Shown one piece after another: positions 17,414 through 27,485 of a DNA stretch of 64,000 nucleotides. Position numbers and translations under genes: made by a program. Each line of letters opens with the position of its first letter. The first letter of the stretch is position 1. Source of the DNA: Bacillus yapensis (GTDB taxonomy: Bacteria > Bacillota > Bacilli > Bacillales > Cytobacillaceae). A model generated the notes under the pieces. That model was not told the origin of the DNA. It saw only the letters and a list, made by a program, of their open reading frames with translations, and did not search any database. The stretch spans positions 1 through 64,000 of the forward strand of contig NZ_SUND01000019.1 of NCBI RefSeq assembly GCF_005280205.1. The letters are read 5' to 3'.

Positions 17414-19129
17414 TTATTTCACATATTCCGCAACTTTATTTCTTCCGTTCTGTTTTGCACCTACATAAAGTGCTCTATCTGCGTGCCTAATGAGTGACAT
17501 GGCATCTTCTGCATCGATTGGGGCACAGGCAACTCCTATTGAAGCTGTAATCTGAATCGTCATTTCCGCTTGCTCTTCTTGAATATGCTCTGTTAAAACA
17601 AATGGTCGATTCGCAATGATCTGTCGAATAATCTCCGCCATTTGTAGTGCAGCATATTTATCAACATCAGGCAGCACGATAAGAAACTCTTCTCCTCCAT
17701 ATCTAGCCACGATTCCAGTCTCTTCCTCGATATAACCCGCTAGGCGATTCGCAATCTGTTGCAGAATTTCATTTCCGCTTTGATGCCCATAGGTATCATT
17801 CACAGATTTAAAATGGTCTATATCTAGCATAATAACGGACAGACACTTTCTTCTACCGCTTACTAGCAAGTTATATTCTTCATTCAACTTTCTTTCAATG
17901 TAGCGATAATTATAAAGCTTCGTTAAGGCACATCGTTCACTATCTTCTCTTGTTCGTTCATAGTGCTTAGCATTTTCAATCGAAACAGCAAAATAAGAAC
18001 TGAGAATATCGACAATCATTAGCTGAGCTTTTTCATAGGCACGTTTTTGTTGGGATGCCAAAAGAAGAATTCCGATTACTTCATTACTTCGGACAATTGG
18101 AACACAAATAATACTTTCCACTGACTTTGGCATATACCCTTCTACAATATCTTTCCATTCTTTTTGTGAATGGTATAGAACAGCCTTTCCAGATTGCCAA
18201 ACATGTCCGCTAATGCCCTCGTTCTTTTTCAACGGTAGAACATCCATAAATTCATCAGTGTCTTTTTCGACTCTTCTGATTAATTGTAGCTCGTCATCCA
18301 CAACATCCAATATGTATGCAAAGTCAACAGGGAACATCCCTGTAAGCTTTTGAATATATAAGTCTATTACTTCTTCCACATTCAAGCGCTCGGCAAGCTC
18401 ATGACCGATTTCAGCAGCATTTTGCAGGTAATGATTTACCTTATCACTAGAATGATAGAGGTTTAATATCACTGCTAAACTCGCAAAAGGAATACTCACA
18501 AAAACAATCGAAATTAATCCTACCTCTTGATACAGAATGTATAATATAAGGCCAATTGGGAGTATAAGAGTCGTAGTCACAGCCTCCCAAATGAAATCTT
18601 GGTCGAAAACATCCCTTTTACGTTTTTGTACAACATATGCAAAAAACGTTAAGATGAAATGATTTAGGAGGAAATAAACAAATGCATAACCAAATGCTAA
18701 TAAAAGATTTTTCGGGCTATCCATTAGATCGATACCATGTGTACCACCAATCGCATAATAAATAAGCCCACTGGCGACTGATACAACAAAAAACATGAAC
18801 CAGTTCAACGGTAACCGATACATGTGCTCCTTAGGTACTCTTATTCGAATCAAGACTACGATAAGTGCTAATTGCATAAAAATAACTTCTGCAAAGAGAC
18901 CAAAAGTGAGGAATACTGTAAGTGATACCCATTGAATGTAGAAAATAGGTGTATTGTTGATGATTAACGGCGTACCTGCAACAAAGAGTGTCAAAAATAA
19001 AAAACACAAAACATCAAAATTCAGTAAGTTAGTAGCAGGGGGATAGAAATGATAGGTAAGTCCAATTCCAACCGGCACTACTGAGAGCCACAAAAGCCAA
19101 ATATTTCTTTTTACATGTGGTTCTATCAA
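17414..19129 (-). CDS. Membrane GAF-GGDEF diguanylate cyclase
   Basis: Protein of 571 residues: an N-terminal membrane region of about eight helices (about 10-225), a GAF domain (about 240-395) and a C-terminal GGDEF domain (about 405-570). The active-site motif is GGEEF (478-482), intact for synthesis of cyclic di-GMP from two GTP. The product-inhibition I-site RxxD normally five residues upstream is absent (the positions read EETG), so feedback inhibition by that site is unlikely. Its signal is unknown. It is monocistronic with its own terminator and lies next to the pilus locus, whose PilB has an MshEN c-di-GMP domain. The link is inference. Confidence 0.93.
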   Translation of the reverse strand: MIEPHVKRNIWLLWLSVVPVGIGLTYHFYPPATNLLNFDVLCFLFLTLFVAGTPLIINNTPIFYIQWVSLTVFLTFGLFAEVIFMQLALIVVLIRIRVPKEHMYRLPLNWFMFFVVSVASGLIYYAIGGTHGIDLMDSPKNLLLAFGYAFVYFLLNHFILTFFAYVVQKRKRDVFDQDFIWEAVTTTLILPIGLILYILYQEVGLISIVFVSIPFASLAVILNLYHSSDKVNHYLQNAAEIGHELAERLNVEEVIDLYIQKLTGMFPVDFAYILDVVDDELQLIRRVEKDTDEFMDVLPLKKNEGISGHVWQSGKAVLYHSQKEWKDIVEGYMPKSVESIICVPIVRSNEVIGILLLASQQKRAYEKAQLMIVDILSSYFAVSIENAKHYERTREDSERCALTKLYNYRYIERKLNEEYNLLVSGRRKCLSVIMLDIDHFKSVNDTYGHQSGNEILQQIANRLAGYIEEETGIVARYGGEEFLIVLPDVDKYAALQMAEIIRQIIANRPFVLTEHIQEEQAEMTIQITASIGVACAPIDAEDAMSLIRHADRALYVGAKQNGRNKVAEYVK

Positions 19130-19235
19130 TCGAATCCCCTCCTCTACAAGTTAGTAAAATAGTCATAGTTTCCAATTATTAGTTTATCAAATTTTCTAAC
19201 TTTTGTCACATATTTTACTATTTCACAGCGGTGAA

Positions 19236-20531
19236 TTATAGAGTTTTTTCTACAAACGGTTTGACCTCTGATAAGAAGTAGAGGGAGCCCGTGATTATAA
19301 GCATCTCTTCCTTATTTAGTAATTGAAATTCTTCCGTAATTGCCTGTTTCCAATCAGATTGAATCCTTTTGTCTGTTCCTGTACTAATCGCAAAAAGCTG
19401 TTCAGCATCCGCTGCTCGAGGATAATCAAAGTCAACAAAAGTAATAGAATCCGCAATTGAATCTAGTTTTGCGATCATTTTGTTCAATTTCTTATCCCCT
19501 AGAGCCGCAAAAATCACTCTCTTTTTCTTATCTTTGTATCGTCTGCTTAGTTCATTTACAAGAGTAGTAATTCCTTCTTCGTTATGTGCGCCGTCAAGAA
19601 CGATTAGAGGATAGTGAGAAACAATCTCGAAACGACCTGGCCAGTACGCCTTTTTCAATCCAGAAAGAAAATGAGCATCATCAATAGCAAAGTCCTCTTT
19701 TAAAAGAAGTGCTGCCATTACAGCAAGAGCTGCGTTCTCTGTCTGATGCTGTCCATACATCGAGATTTCGATATTTTCAATCGTTTGGAAAGCTGTTCGA
19801 ACAGTAAAACGTTCTCCCTTTTCAATCGACTCATGATTTTCAATGGAAAACTGTTCCCCAAGCTTATAAATAGGTGCGTCTTGCTCGAGTGCTTTTTCCT
19901 CGATCACGCTGTACGCCTCCGGCTGTTTTACCGCTGTTAAAATCGGTGCGTTTCTCTTAATAATCCCTGCTTTTTCAAAAGCAATCTTCTCATGGGTTTC
20001 GCCTAAAATACTCGTATGATCTAACCCAATGCTTGTAATAATTGATAACATCGGTTCGATAATATTCGTAGAATCAAACCGGCCTCCAAGTCCAACCTCA
20101 TACAACACAATATCAACCGACTGAATATGGGCAAAATAATAGAAAGACATCGCTGTGATGACTTCAAATTCAGTTGGTGCCCCTAGATCCGTCTCTTCAA
20201 ACTCTTCACTCAACGGTTTGATCAAGTTAGTCAACTTAATTAGCTCCTCATTGCTCATAGGGAAACCATTGATAGAGATTCTTTCGTTGAACTGCTCAAA
20301 ATAAGGTGAAGTAAAGGTACCTACTCTTAGCCCTGCTTCTTCTAAAATCGAACGCAAAAACGTGACGGTTGAGCCTTTCCCATTTGTACCGCCAATATGA
20401 ACAGTTTTCAATTTTTTCTCGGGATGATCAAGTCGCTCCATCATCCATTCCATTCTCTTTAAACCGGGTTTTATCCCCAACCTTAAACGGGCATGAATCC
20501 AATTCAAAGCTTCCTCATATGTATGAAACAT
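19236..20531 (-). CDS. folC: Folylpolyglutamate synthase / dihydrofolate synthase
   Basis: Mur-ligase-fold enzyme of about 431 residues that adds glutamates to folates, and in bacteria usually also makes dihydrofolate from dihydropteroate. Seen: ATP-binding loop GTNGKGST near the start, the segment EVGLGGRFDSTN and the C-terminal DGAHNEEG characteristic of FolC. The frame extends to a GTG at 20564, but the ATG at 20531 begins MFHTYEEALNWIHARLRLGI, aligned with B. subtilis FolC, with GGGTGG 8 nt upstream. It follows valS, as in B. subtilis. Confidence 0.95.
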   Translation of the reverse strand: MFHTYEEALNWIHARLRLGIKPGLKRMEWMMERLDHPEKKLKTVHIGGTNGKGSTVTFLRSILEEAGLRVGTFTSPYFEQFNERISINGFPMSNEELIKLTNLIKPLSEEFEETDLGAPTEFEVITAMSFYYFAHIQSVDIVLYEVGLGGRFDSTNIIEPMLSIITSIGLDHTSILGETHEKIAFEKAGIIKRNAPILTAVKQPEAYSVIEEKALEQDAPIYKLGEQFSIENHESIEKGERFTVRTAFQTIENIEISMYGQHQTENAALAVMAALLLKEDFAIDDAHFLSGLKKAYWPGRFEIVSHYPLIVLDGAHNEEGITTLVNELSRRYKDKKKRVIFAALGDKKLNKMIAKLDSIADSITFVDFDYPRAADAEQLFAISTGTDKRIQSDWKQAITEEFQLLNKEEMLIITGSLYFLSEVKPFVEKTL

Positions 20532-20590
20532 CAATGTATCCACCCTTTTTTCTGTGTCAGCCACAGCCTTGAAAAAATTTTTTATACACG

Positions 20591-20622
20591 GAAGACGAAT
20601 CCTACTAGATGGATTCGTCTTC
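20591..20622 (-). terminator. Inverted repeat between valS and folC
   Basis: Perfect 12-bp arms GAAGACGAATCC / GGATTCGTCTTC with an 8-nt loop. The T-run on the minus strand starts only about 14 nt after the stem, so it is a weak intrinsic terminator or an RNA-processing or attenuation hairpin that may reduce folC expression relative to valS. Confidence 0.5.
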
Positions 20623-20637
20623 TCTTAACCTATTTGC

Positions 20638-23283
20638 TTATTCACCTTTTAATTCTTTAATACGAAGTTCTACAATTGTTTTCTTTTCAAGATAATCTTG
20701 TTCTTTCGCACGTTCTTCTTCGATAACCTTCTCAGGTGCTTTTTTTACAAAGCCTTCATTGCTTAATTTCTTTTGAACGCGCTCAACTTCCTTATTCCAC
20801 TTATCAAGTTCCTTCTCAAGACGAGCAATTTCTTCTTCAATATTGATGAGCCCTTCAAGTGGTAAAATGATTTCTGCTCCTGTTACAACAGCAGACATTG
20901 CCTTATCAGGAGTTGAAACTTCAATGCCTAATACAAGCTCTTCTGGATTACAGAAACGCTCAATATAGGAACGGTTCTTTTCTAATGTATCAAGAATCCC
21001 GGCATCTTTCGCCTTAACAATCATTTTAATCTTTTTGCTTAATGGAGTATTTACCTCTGCACGAATGTTACGAACAGAACGAATCATTTCCACTAATAGC
21101 TTCATTTCAGCTGATGCTTCACTGTCGGAAAGCTCTGCATTCACTTCAGGCCATTTAGCAACAGTAATGGACTCTCCTTGATGAGGGAGGTTTTGCCAAA
21201 TTTCTTCTGTAATGAATGGCATGAATGGATGAAGTAAACGCATTGTATTATCAAGAACATAAGCTAAGATCGAACGAGTCGTCTTTTTCGCTGCTTCATC
21301 ATCTGAGTACAATGGTAATTTAGCCATTTCGATGTACCAATCACAGAAGTCATCCCAAATGAAGTTATAGAGAACACGACCAACTTCACCAAACTCATAA
21401 CGGTCTGACAATCTTGTTACGGTATCGATCGTTTCGTTTAAACGTGTAAGAATCCATTTGTCTGCAACAGATTTTTCGCCACTCAAGTCGATTTCATCGT
21501 AAGTTAAGCCTTCCATATTCATAAGGGCAAAGCGAGAAGCATTCCAAATCTTATTGGCAAAATTCCAAGTTGCTTCAACTTTTTCGATGCTAAAACGTAA
21601 ATCCTGTCCTGGTGAGCTTCCAGTTGATAAGAAATAGCGTAAAGAATCTGCACCATACTTATCAATAACATCCATTGGGTCCACACCATTACCAAGAGAT
21701 TTACTCATTTTACGTCCTTGCTCATCTCTTACTAAGCCGTGAATTAAAACATCGTTGAATGGACGCTCTCCTGTGAATTCAAGCCCTTGGAAAATCATTC
21801 TCGATACCCAGAAGAAAATAATATCGTAACCAGTTACAAGTGCCGCAGTTGGGTAGAAGCGTTTAAAATCAGCTGCTTCCGTATCTGGCCAGCCCATTGT
21901 TGAAAACGGCCATAAAGCTGAACTAAACCAAGTATCCAATACATCTGTATCCTGCTCCCAGTTTTCAATATCTGCTGGAGGTTCATGATCAACATAAACT
22001 TCACCTGTTTCTTTATGGTACCAAGCAGGAATGCGGTGTCCCCACCATAACTGACGGGAGATACACCAATCACGAATATTCTCCATCCAGCGTAGATATG
22101 TTTTTTCAAATCGGTCTGGGACAAAATTAACTTTCTCTTCTTTTTCTTGAAGAGCAATTGCCTCATCAGCAAGTGGTTGCATTTTAACGAACCATTGAGT
22201 AGATAAATACGGTTCAACTACTGCTCCACTTCGCTCTGAATGCCCAACTGAATGCATATGCTCTTCAATTTTAAAGAGGATGCCTTCTTCTTGAAGGTCC
22301 TTCACAATTTGCTTACGGCACTCAAAACGATCCATTCCTTTGTATTTACCAGCACGGTCATTCATTGTACCGTCCTCGTTCATCACTAGGATACGTTCTA
22401 AATTGTGACGGTTTCCAATTTCAAAGTCGTTCGGATCGTGAGCTGGCGTAATCTTAACAGCACCTGAACCAAATTCCATATCCACATAATCATCGCCGAC
22501 AATTGGAATTTCACGGCCAACGATTGGTAAAATAACGGTTTTCCCAATTAGATGCTTGTAACGGTCATCCTCTGGATGAACTGCAACAGCCGTATCACCA
22601 AGCATTGTTTCAGGACGAGTCGTTGCTACTTCAATATGACCTGATCCGTCTGCTAGCGGATATTTCATATGATAGAAAGCACCTTGAACATCCTTATAAA
22701 TAACCTCAATATCGGATAAAGCCGTTTTTGTAGAAGGATCCCAGTTGATGATATACTCACCGCGGTAAATAAGCTCTTTTCTATATAAAGAAACAAATAC
22801 TTCACGAACAGCCTTTGACAAACCTTCATCAAGAGTGAATCTTTCGCGGCTATAATCTAGACCTAGACCGAGCTTAGACCACTGCTGACGGATATGTTCC
22901 GCATACTCTTCTTTCCATTTCCAAGTTTCTTCAACAAACTTTTCGCGACCTAAGTCATAACGACTTTTTCCTTCGTTACGAAGCTTTTCTTCAACCTTCG
23001 CTTGTGTAGCAATTCCGGCATGGTCCATTCCAGGTAACCATAATACATCATAGCCCTGCATTCGTTTCATACGAGTTAAAATATCTTGAAGCGTTGTATC
23101 CCATGCATGTCCTAAGTGAAGCTTCCCAGTTACGTTTGGAGGCGGAATTACGATTGTGTAGGGCTCTTTCTTTTCGTCACTTTGCGCTTCGAAAAATTTC
23201 CCCTTTAACCACCAATCGTAGCGACCCTTTTCAATGGAATTGGGATCATACTTTGTAGGCATTGCTAATTCATTAGATTCCAT
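20638..23283 (-). CDS. valS: Valyl-tRNA synthetase
   Basis: Class I aminoacyl-tRNA synthetase of 881 residues, the normal size for ValS. The HIGH-type signature is in [15 protein letters not shown] (about 48-62) and the KMSKS loop in [11 protein letters not shown] (about 525-535). An editing CP1 domain lies between them, and the C-terminus has the ValS coiled-coil arm (last about 65 residues, rich in Glu/Lys) that contacts the tRNA. It charges tRNA-Val in the cytoplasm. Controlled by a T-box leader upstream, which senses uncharged tRNA-Val. Start ATG at 23283 with AAGGAAG upstream. Confidence 0.98.
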   Translation of the reverse strand: MESNELAMPTKYDPNSIEKGRYDWWLKGKFFEAQSDEKKEPYTIVIPPPNVTGKLHLGHAWDTTLQDILTRMKRMQGYDVLWLPGMDHAGIATQAKVEEKLRNEGKSRYDLGREKFVEETWKWKEEYAEHIRQQWSKLGLGLDYSRERFTLDEGLSKAVREVFVSLYRKELIYRGEYIINWDPSTKTALSDIEVIYKDVQGAFYHMKYPLADGSGHIEVATTRPETMLGDTAVAVHPEDDRYKHLIGKTVILPIVGREIPIVGDDYVDMEFGSGAVKITPAHDPNDFEIGNRHNLERILVMNEDGTMNDRAGKYKGMDRFECRKQIVKDLQEEGILFKIEEHMHSVGHSERSGAVVEPYLSTQWFVKMQPLADEAIALQEKEEKVNFVPDRFEKTYLRWMENIRDWCISRQLWWGHRIPAWYHKETGEVYVDHEPPADIENWEQDTDVLDTWFSSALWPFSTMGWPDTEAADFKRFYPTAALVTGYDIIFFWVSRMIFQGLEFTGERPFNDVLIHGLVRDEQGRKMSKSLGNGVDPMDVIDKYGADSLRYFLSTGSSPGQDLRFSIEKVEATWNFANKIWNASRFALMNMEGLTYDEIDLSGEKSVADKWILTRLNETIDTVTRLSDRYEFGEVGRVLYNFIWDDFCDWYIEMAKLPLYSDDEAAKKTTRSILAYVLDNTMRLLHPFMPFITEEIWQNLPHQGESITVAKWPEVNAELSDSEASAEMKLLVEMIRSVRNIRAEVNTPLSKKIKMIVKAKDAGILDTLEKNRSYIERFCNPEELVLGIEVSTPDKAMSAVVTGAEIILPLEGLINIEEEIARLEKELDKWNKEVERVQKKLSNEGFVKKAPEKVIEEERAKEQDYLEKKTIVELRIKELKGE

Positions 23284-23319
23284 AGTCTATCTTCCTTTCC
23301 TGATTACTAACCTTATACA

Positions 23320-23580
23320 AATAAAAAACTCCATTCGCCTTAGAAAAGGACGAATGGAGTTGCTTCGCGGTACCACCTTTTTTCCAACCAAAATAGAATA
23401 CTTGATTGGCACTTAAATCGATAACGGTTTTCCCGTCTTTTACTACTCGAAAGTTCTTTCATAAAAGATGCTCAAGGGCGACTTCCTTTGGAATTACTTA
23501 GAAAACCTTTCAGCTAATGGTTTTCCTCTCTAAAAGTCAGTGTCCATAGTACTCTTCCCTATCAAAGCCTATTCCTTATT
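23320..23580 (-). promoter_or_regulatory. T-box riboswitch of valS
   Basis: The T-box sequence AGGTGGTACCGCG is at 23378-23366 on the minus strand. It is followed by a terminator hairpin (ACTCCATTCG... / ...CGAATGGAGT, about 23329-23360) ending in TTTTTT, just before valS. Upstream lies a stem I region starting near 23580 with AGGGAAGAGTAC. A GTC triplet in GGAAGTCGCCC on the 3' side of stem I (near 23480) is a candidate Val specifier, not proven. Uncharged tRNA-Val should stabilise the antiterminator and switch on valS. Confidence 0.92.
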
Positions 23581-23589
23581 TATATATTC

Positions 23590-23622
23590 ATTATACTACC
23601 TAAAAACGAAGGGTAACGTCAA
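23590..23622 (-). promoter_or_regulatory. Probable sigma-A promoter of valS
   Basis: Minus-strand TTGACG (23622-23617) with TAGTATAAT around 23598-23590. The spacing is 18 nt to TAGTAT or 21 nt to TATAAT, so the exact -10 is uncertain. It lies just before the T-box leader. Confidence 0.6.
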
Positions 23623-23757
23623 TAAGGATATCCGATTTTTTTATATTATATACATGTTTCTGATCATTGTTCCATTCAGGAAAAGTTTTAGACACAATCC
23701 AGAAACTGTGGACATAAATTAAATTAAGGCTCTTTTACTAGTAGAAATGGAGGGAAA

Positions 23758-23952
23758 ATGATGAGGAGAAGATATAATCCGTATTCGCTTCCGCCTTGGC
23801 TGCGAAAGTCGCGAGGGGTGCTTGGGCAGTTTATTATTCCATTTTGTATTTTTCAAGGAGTTCGAACACTCCTGTTCCCAACTGCGTTTGATGTACTATT
23901 TTTAATCGCCCTTATATTAATTGCTTTTGCTTTCAAAATGGACTTGATTTAG
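23758..23952 (+). CDS. Small membrane protein, unknown function
   Basis: A 64-residue frame starting with two ATG codons (23758 and 23761) behind GGAGGG; the second has better spacing (7 nt). The N-terminus is basic and Tyr/Pro-rich (MRRRYNPYSLPPWLRKSR), then a hydrophobic stretch of about 40 residues that could form one or two membrane helices. It is the only plus-strand gene in this stretch and lies tail to tail with ysxE. The good ribosome binding site and non-random composition favour a real gene. No family is recognised. Confidence 0.65.
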   Translation: MMRRRYNPYSLPPWLRKSRGVLGQFIIPFCIFQGVRTLLFPTAFDVLFLIALILIAFAFKMDLI

Positions 23953-23966
23953 GAGCCCGTTTTATA

Positions 23967-25028
23967 TTAATCTTGGGCTCCATCCTGTCCCTCTGCTTCA
24001 GCCTGTGCTGCCTCTTGTGCTAATTTCTTCTGCCTTTCAATTTCATCGATGCGCATGACAATATATTCAATATTTTTCAACTGCCAATATTGTCTTTGCA
24101 ATCTTTGAACAAACTTTCGCTCATTCTTGTTTGTGGATTTATAATAATCTTCTACAATTCTTATAAAAGGACCTGGTTGTGCAAAATAGCTTAAGAGCAG
24201 ATGCAATTCGTCTTCTTTTAAAGGAAAATACTTAAAGTATGTGTAGAGCCAATCTACACAATCCTCACTATTCTTTGGGTAGGTCTTCAAGGCTCTTGAT
24301 AAAAATGGCAACAAATCATGCATTGGAGAACCTTGTCTGCTATCCTCGAAGTTAGCAAAATAGCCATATCCCCTGTCATCAAAAATAAAATGCTCTGTCG
24401 ATAACTTTCCATGGGAAATGACAACCCGTGCTTTGTTGTCATCCTTTGTTTTCTCAAACCATTCTTTAAATTGATTGGTTGAATAGCGAAGGGCCTGACT
24501 AATATCATTATAATAAAGACAAAAGAGCAGCTCGAACGGAGACATATACCACTGATTTTCACAATGCTCTAAGAACCCTTCAACAAATTCATTTTCCGTT
24601 TCCCATTCGTGAATGGTAGCCTCATAATGCTCCTGTTTCTCTTCTTTATTTATTGAGACCTCTCGGACTGATAAGGTATGAAGCCTAGCTAATTCCCTGA
24701 ACATTTGCTTATGCCGCTCATCCTGATCTTCCTTTACTTCATTCGGTAGCCACGGCATTAAATAATACAAATGATTTTGGTGAATAATGGCATATCGTCC
24801 ATCTAACGTCGGGTAAATAGGAACAATTCGATTGTAGCCCCTTTGATAAAGGTACTGTACGTTTTTAATAAAATTGGTACCGTGTGTCGGAGGAATTTTT
24901 TTCAATGCAAAGACACCTTTGTCCCCATAAATTCTACTCACCTTCCCAAAATCTTCCACAAAATGAGGGGTTACCCCAAAATGTTTCAAAATCGGAGAAA
25001 CTTCCTTCAATTGATTCCTTTTACTCAC
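23967..25028 (-). CDS. ysxE: Spore coat-associated kinase-fold protein YsxE (CotS family)
   Basis: Protein of 353 residues related to the CotS/YsxE/YutH family, which share a choline/aminoglycoside phosphotransferase-like fold. YsxE is a B. subtilis coat protein needed with SpoVID for coat encasement. Seen: the Lys in VFALKKI at the usual ATP-lysine position, and ISHGKLSTEHFIF in place of the kinase HGD motif, with Lys where the Asp would be, so catalysis is doubtful. The C-terminus is an Ala/Glu/Gln-rich tail. Located next to spoVID, as in B. subtilis. Confidence 0.88.
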   Translation of the reverse strand: MSKRNQLKEVSPILKHFGVTPHFVEDFGKVSRIYGDKGVFALKKIPPTHGTNFIKNVQYLYQRGYNRIVPIYPTLDGRYAIIHQNHLYYLMPWLPNEVKEDQDERHKQMFRELARLHTLSVREVSINKEEKQEHYEATIHEWETENEFVEGFLEHCENQWYMSPFELLFCLYYNDISQALRYSTNQFKEWFEKTKDDNKARVVISHGKLSTEHFIFDDRGYGYFANFEDSRQGSPMHDLLPFLSRALKTYPKNSEDCVDWLYTYFKYFPLKEDELHLLLSYFAQPGPFIRIVEDYYKSTNKNERKFVQRLQRQYWQLKNIEYIVMRIDEIERQKKLAQEAAQAEAEGQDGAQD

Positions 25029-25130
25029 CCGAAACCACTTCTTCCCTGTACATAATAAAATAGCCGAGCAGGTTTTTCCTCCCCACCCAGCCTGTTTTCA
25101 TCATGTGTATATTAAGGTCCCTTAGCTACG

Positions 25131-26225
25131 TTAATTGTGAGCAACTGTAGCTGGAATATAGAGAACCTGCCCCTCATAAACATCTTGATTAACCTCTAAA
25201 TGATTCACCTTCAACAGTTGTTGAACAGAAATATCATATCGCTCAGCTAATAAATCAAGCGTATCTCCATTTTGAACAATGCAGACCCTTAGCTTTGCTA
25301 CATCCTCCTCATTCTCTTTACGAGCCAAGAATTCAGTTATTGAGATACCTTGCTTTTTCGATTTCTTCTTTTTCTTTTTCTTACTTTCAACTTCCTCTTC
25401 TGCAGGAGATTCTTCTTCGAAGGATGGCTCCTCGTATTCTATCTCCGCTTCTTCCACCGTCTCAGGCTGGTTCAAATTAGCCTCAGCATTCGATCCATAT
25501 TCACTTCTTTGAGCTGAGAAAGATATATCTGGATAGTCTGGCTTTTCTGCTTGATAGACTTGAAGAGTTGGAATACTCTCTTGCTCAATTTCAATTGGCG
25601 CAGCCTCATCTTCAGGCTCTTCAGAAGTTTTTCGTGCTTCAACCTCAAACGGTTTAAATAGTTGTGCAGTCGGAGAAACCGGTTCTTCAAATTCCTGTAC
25701 CTCTTCTTCTAGACTTTCCGATTGGTTCAGCTCAGGTCCACGGAAGGCAAACTCGTGCACTTGCACTTCTTCTTCGACCTCTAATTCTTCCTTCTGTTCA
25801 TCGCCTTTTAAGCCGGTAATCGTTAAATCCGCAGTTAGCTTCATACAGCTTCGTTCAGGAAATGCATAATCAAAGGATTCAATTTCAACATCAAGATCAT
25901 AGATACTAGCAATCCGGTGTTGTGGAATCGTAATATCCACTGGGAACCGATGGGAAAATTCTGTGATCCCTTCTCCTCTTTCCTCTACCTGCTGAATAAA
26001 TTTAGGTGATGCAGGGAATTCTTCTTCTTCCACTTCTACGGAGTGGCGTTTGTACTCTCCTGTTAATTGCAATGCCCCTTCGATCGTTACGTACTGATCA
26101 TTTTCATGAATGGTTATATTTGGGTCAAGCGAAATTGTGATTAACTCCGCTACTTCCTGTCCTTTTTGAAACCATACCGATTCTTCCAAGGAAAAACGTA
26201 AGAATGACTCATTTCCTTCAGACAA
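25131..26225 (-). CDS. spoVID: Stage VI sporulation protein D (SpoVID), LysM
   Basis: Protein of 364 residues. The N-terminal domain (about 1-135; begins with ESFLRFSLEESVWFQKGQE) is the conserved SpoVID coat-encasement domain. A long Glu-rich low-complexity middle follows, then a poly-Lys patch (about 285-292), and a C-terminal LysM (about 313-361; VCIVQNGDTLDLLAERYDIS ... GQVLYIPA). In B. subtilis, SpoVID is a morphogenetic protein that moves the coat around the forespore, and its LysM region interacts with SafA and lipid II. It is the last conserved gene before the accessory island; in B. subtilis hemL would be adjacent. Confidence 0.92.
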   Translation of the reverse strand: MSEGNESFLRFSLEESVWFQKGQEVAELITISLDPNITIHENDQYVTIEGALQLTGEYKRHSVEVEEEEFPASPKFIQQVEERGEGITEFSHRFPVDITIPQHRIASIYDLDVEIESFDYAFPERSCMKLTADLTITGLKGDEQKEELEVEEEVQVHEFAFRGPELNQSESLEEEVQEFEEPVSPTAQLFKPFEVEARKTSEEPEDEAAPIEIEQESIPTLQVYQAEKPDYPDISFSAQRSEYGSNAEANLNQPETVEEAEIEYEEPSFEEESPAEEEVESKKKKKKKSKKQGISITEFLARKENEEDVAKLRVCIVQNGDTLDLLAERYDISVQQLLKVNHLEVNQDVYEGQVLYIPATVAHN

Positions 26226-26313
26226 AGCGACTCCTCCTTTCGTATCCTCCCATTAATCACCATGTCATTAACAATTTATGAGTAGGCAAAGTCTTTTATG
26301 ATAAATTTGCATA

Positions 26314-26340
26314 TAAAAAAAGCCACCAAAAGTGGTGACT
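26314..26340 (-). terminator. Terminator after the adenylyltransferase-like gene
   Basis: Minus-strand stem GTCACCACTTTTGGTGGC followed by TTTTTTT, between the gene at 26419 and spoVID. Confidence 0.8.
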
Positions 26341-26368
26341 ACATCATTTCACATTTTATTCAACAAAC

Positions 26369-26420
26369 GCGCCCTTTTCTTGAATAAGCATTCACATGAT
26401 AATTAGCTGGTCTAGTCTTT
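26369..26420. repeat. Cassette-boundary-like repeat, copy 1
   Basis: GCGCCCTTTTCTTGAA, then ATTAGCTGG exactly 33 nt after the first base. Related copies with the same two anchors lie at 27373 and, weaker, at 29185. The sequence between anchors is not conserved. Confidence 0.4.
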
Positions 26421-27243
26421 ATTCAACCTGACTTTTATACACATCATTACAATAATCAAGTATGTATTTCATACACTGTATAGTATCATTAACCCGTTGT
26501 TTCTTAGAATAACAGTAACGAACGTTTACACCTTCTCGAATACTAATCGCTTCTAGAATGATATCATGCCATCTTTTTGGCATATAACTGATTGCATATT
26601 TACCCGCATCTACTTTTGAAATGACATCATGTTCTTTAAGTGTATAGAATTGACGCAACATCCCAGTAATAGACCATTGTAATTCCCAATCCACAAATTT
26701 GTTAGGCACTAGAAGCGCTATTCCTTTGAATCTTTCATTTCTTATTATTCGATTTAACCAATAGGTGTTCATATTGTTTAACACATAATCCACTAGATCA
26801 CTTTCATCAACATCAAAATGAAATGAAGTTATCTTAGGTCCAATTATGTTGACTCCTTTGTCTTTCAAAATCCACCAAGTAATCGGATTAGTAACATGAT
26901 TGCTCCAACCTACCTTGCCTTGGTTTACGCATAAACATTTTTTTATTTCAGTTTGCTTCTTGCCCATGTCTTCCCAAAGTAGGTAGCATCCGTCCATCCC
27001 TGTCTTTTTGTGTTTATCTTCTAATTCTCTATGGATATTAGATAATACTTTTACCTCTGCTTTAGTTAGTTGGCGATTTACAATTCCAACAAAGTCAATA
27101 TCACTAGAGCCACTAATATAAGCGTTTAGGGCAACTGAACCGTATAAATATAATCCTTCAAGTGTATTAGGAATTCGCTCATGAAATAATGACATATACT
27201 CACTTAGAATTTTTTGGACAGGTATGGGAACTTTTGAATCCAT
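26419..27243 (-). CDS. Nucleotidyltransferase of the aminoglycoside adenylyltransferase (AadA/ANT9-like) type
   Basis: Protein of about 274 residues. The nucleotidyltransferase signature is GSVALNAYISGSSDIDF (about 33-49), with the two metal-binding Asp residues in SDIDF. A helical C-terminal domain (about 150-270) resembles DUF4111 of aminoglycoside-(3'')/(9) adenylyltransferases, which modify streptomycin or spectinomycin. Some chromosomal members have unknown substrates, so resistance is not certain. The frame could start at 27291, but ATG at 27243 has AAGGAA 7 nt upstream and a family-like N-terminus. It is flanked by related short direct repeats and a terminator, which suggests an acquired cassette. 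Confidence 0.82.
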   Translation of the reverse strand: MDSKVPIPVQKILSEYMSLFHERIPNTLEGLYLYGSVALNAYISGSSDIDFVGIVNRQLTKAEVKVLSNIHRELEDKHKKTGMDGCYLLWEDMGKKQTEIKKCLCVNQGKVGWSNHVTNPITWWILKDKGVNIIGPKITSFHFDVDESDLVDYVLNNMNTYWLNRIIRNERFKGIALLVPNKFVDWELQWSITGMLRQFYTLKEHDVISKVDAGKYAISYMPKRWHDIILEAISIREGVNVRYCYSKKQRVNDTIQCMKYILDYCNDVYKSQVE

Positions 27244-27372
27244 ATAATTATTCCTTCTTCCATTTGAGCTTTTTCCATTCGAATAATTCAATTTACAAAC
27301 AAAAAATCCCTTCTTTTATTCAAAAAAATGGCCTTTACATAAAAAAAAAAGCGAATTTCTTATTCTGGAATT

Positions 27373-27424
27373 GCGCCCTATTGCTGAAGATAATATATAA
27401 TTACTATTAGCTGGTTTTATTGAA
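27373..27424. repeat. Cassette-boundary-like repeat, copy 2
   Basis: GCGCCCTATTGCTGAAGATA, then ATTAGCTGG 33 nt after the first base, the same layout as copy 1. Copies 1 and 2 bracket the adenylyltransferase-like gene. Confidence 0.4.
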
Positions 27425-27485
27425 GATCATAGGACAACAAACACTACTCGTTAATTAAATAAAACTATTTGGCCTATTATTAAAT

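Noticed and set aside
23540-23722. A 60-codon plus-strand frame upstream of the small membrane protein
   Set aside because: It lies over the valS promoter and T-box leader on the other strand, with no start signal.
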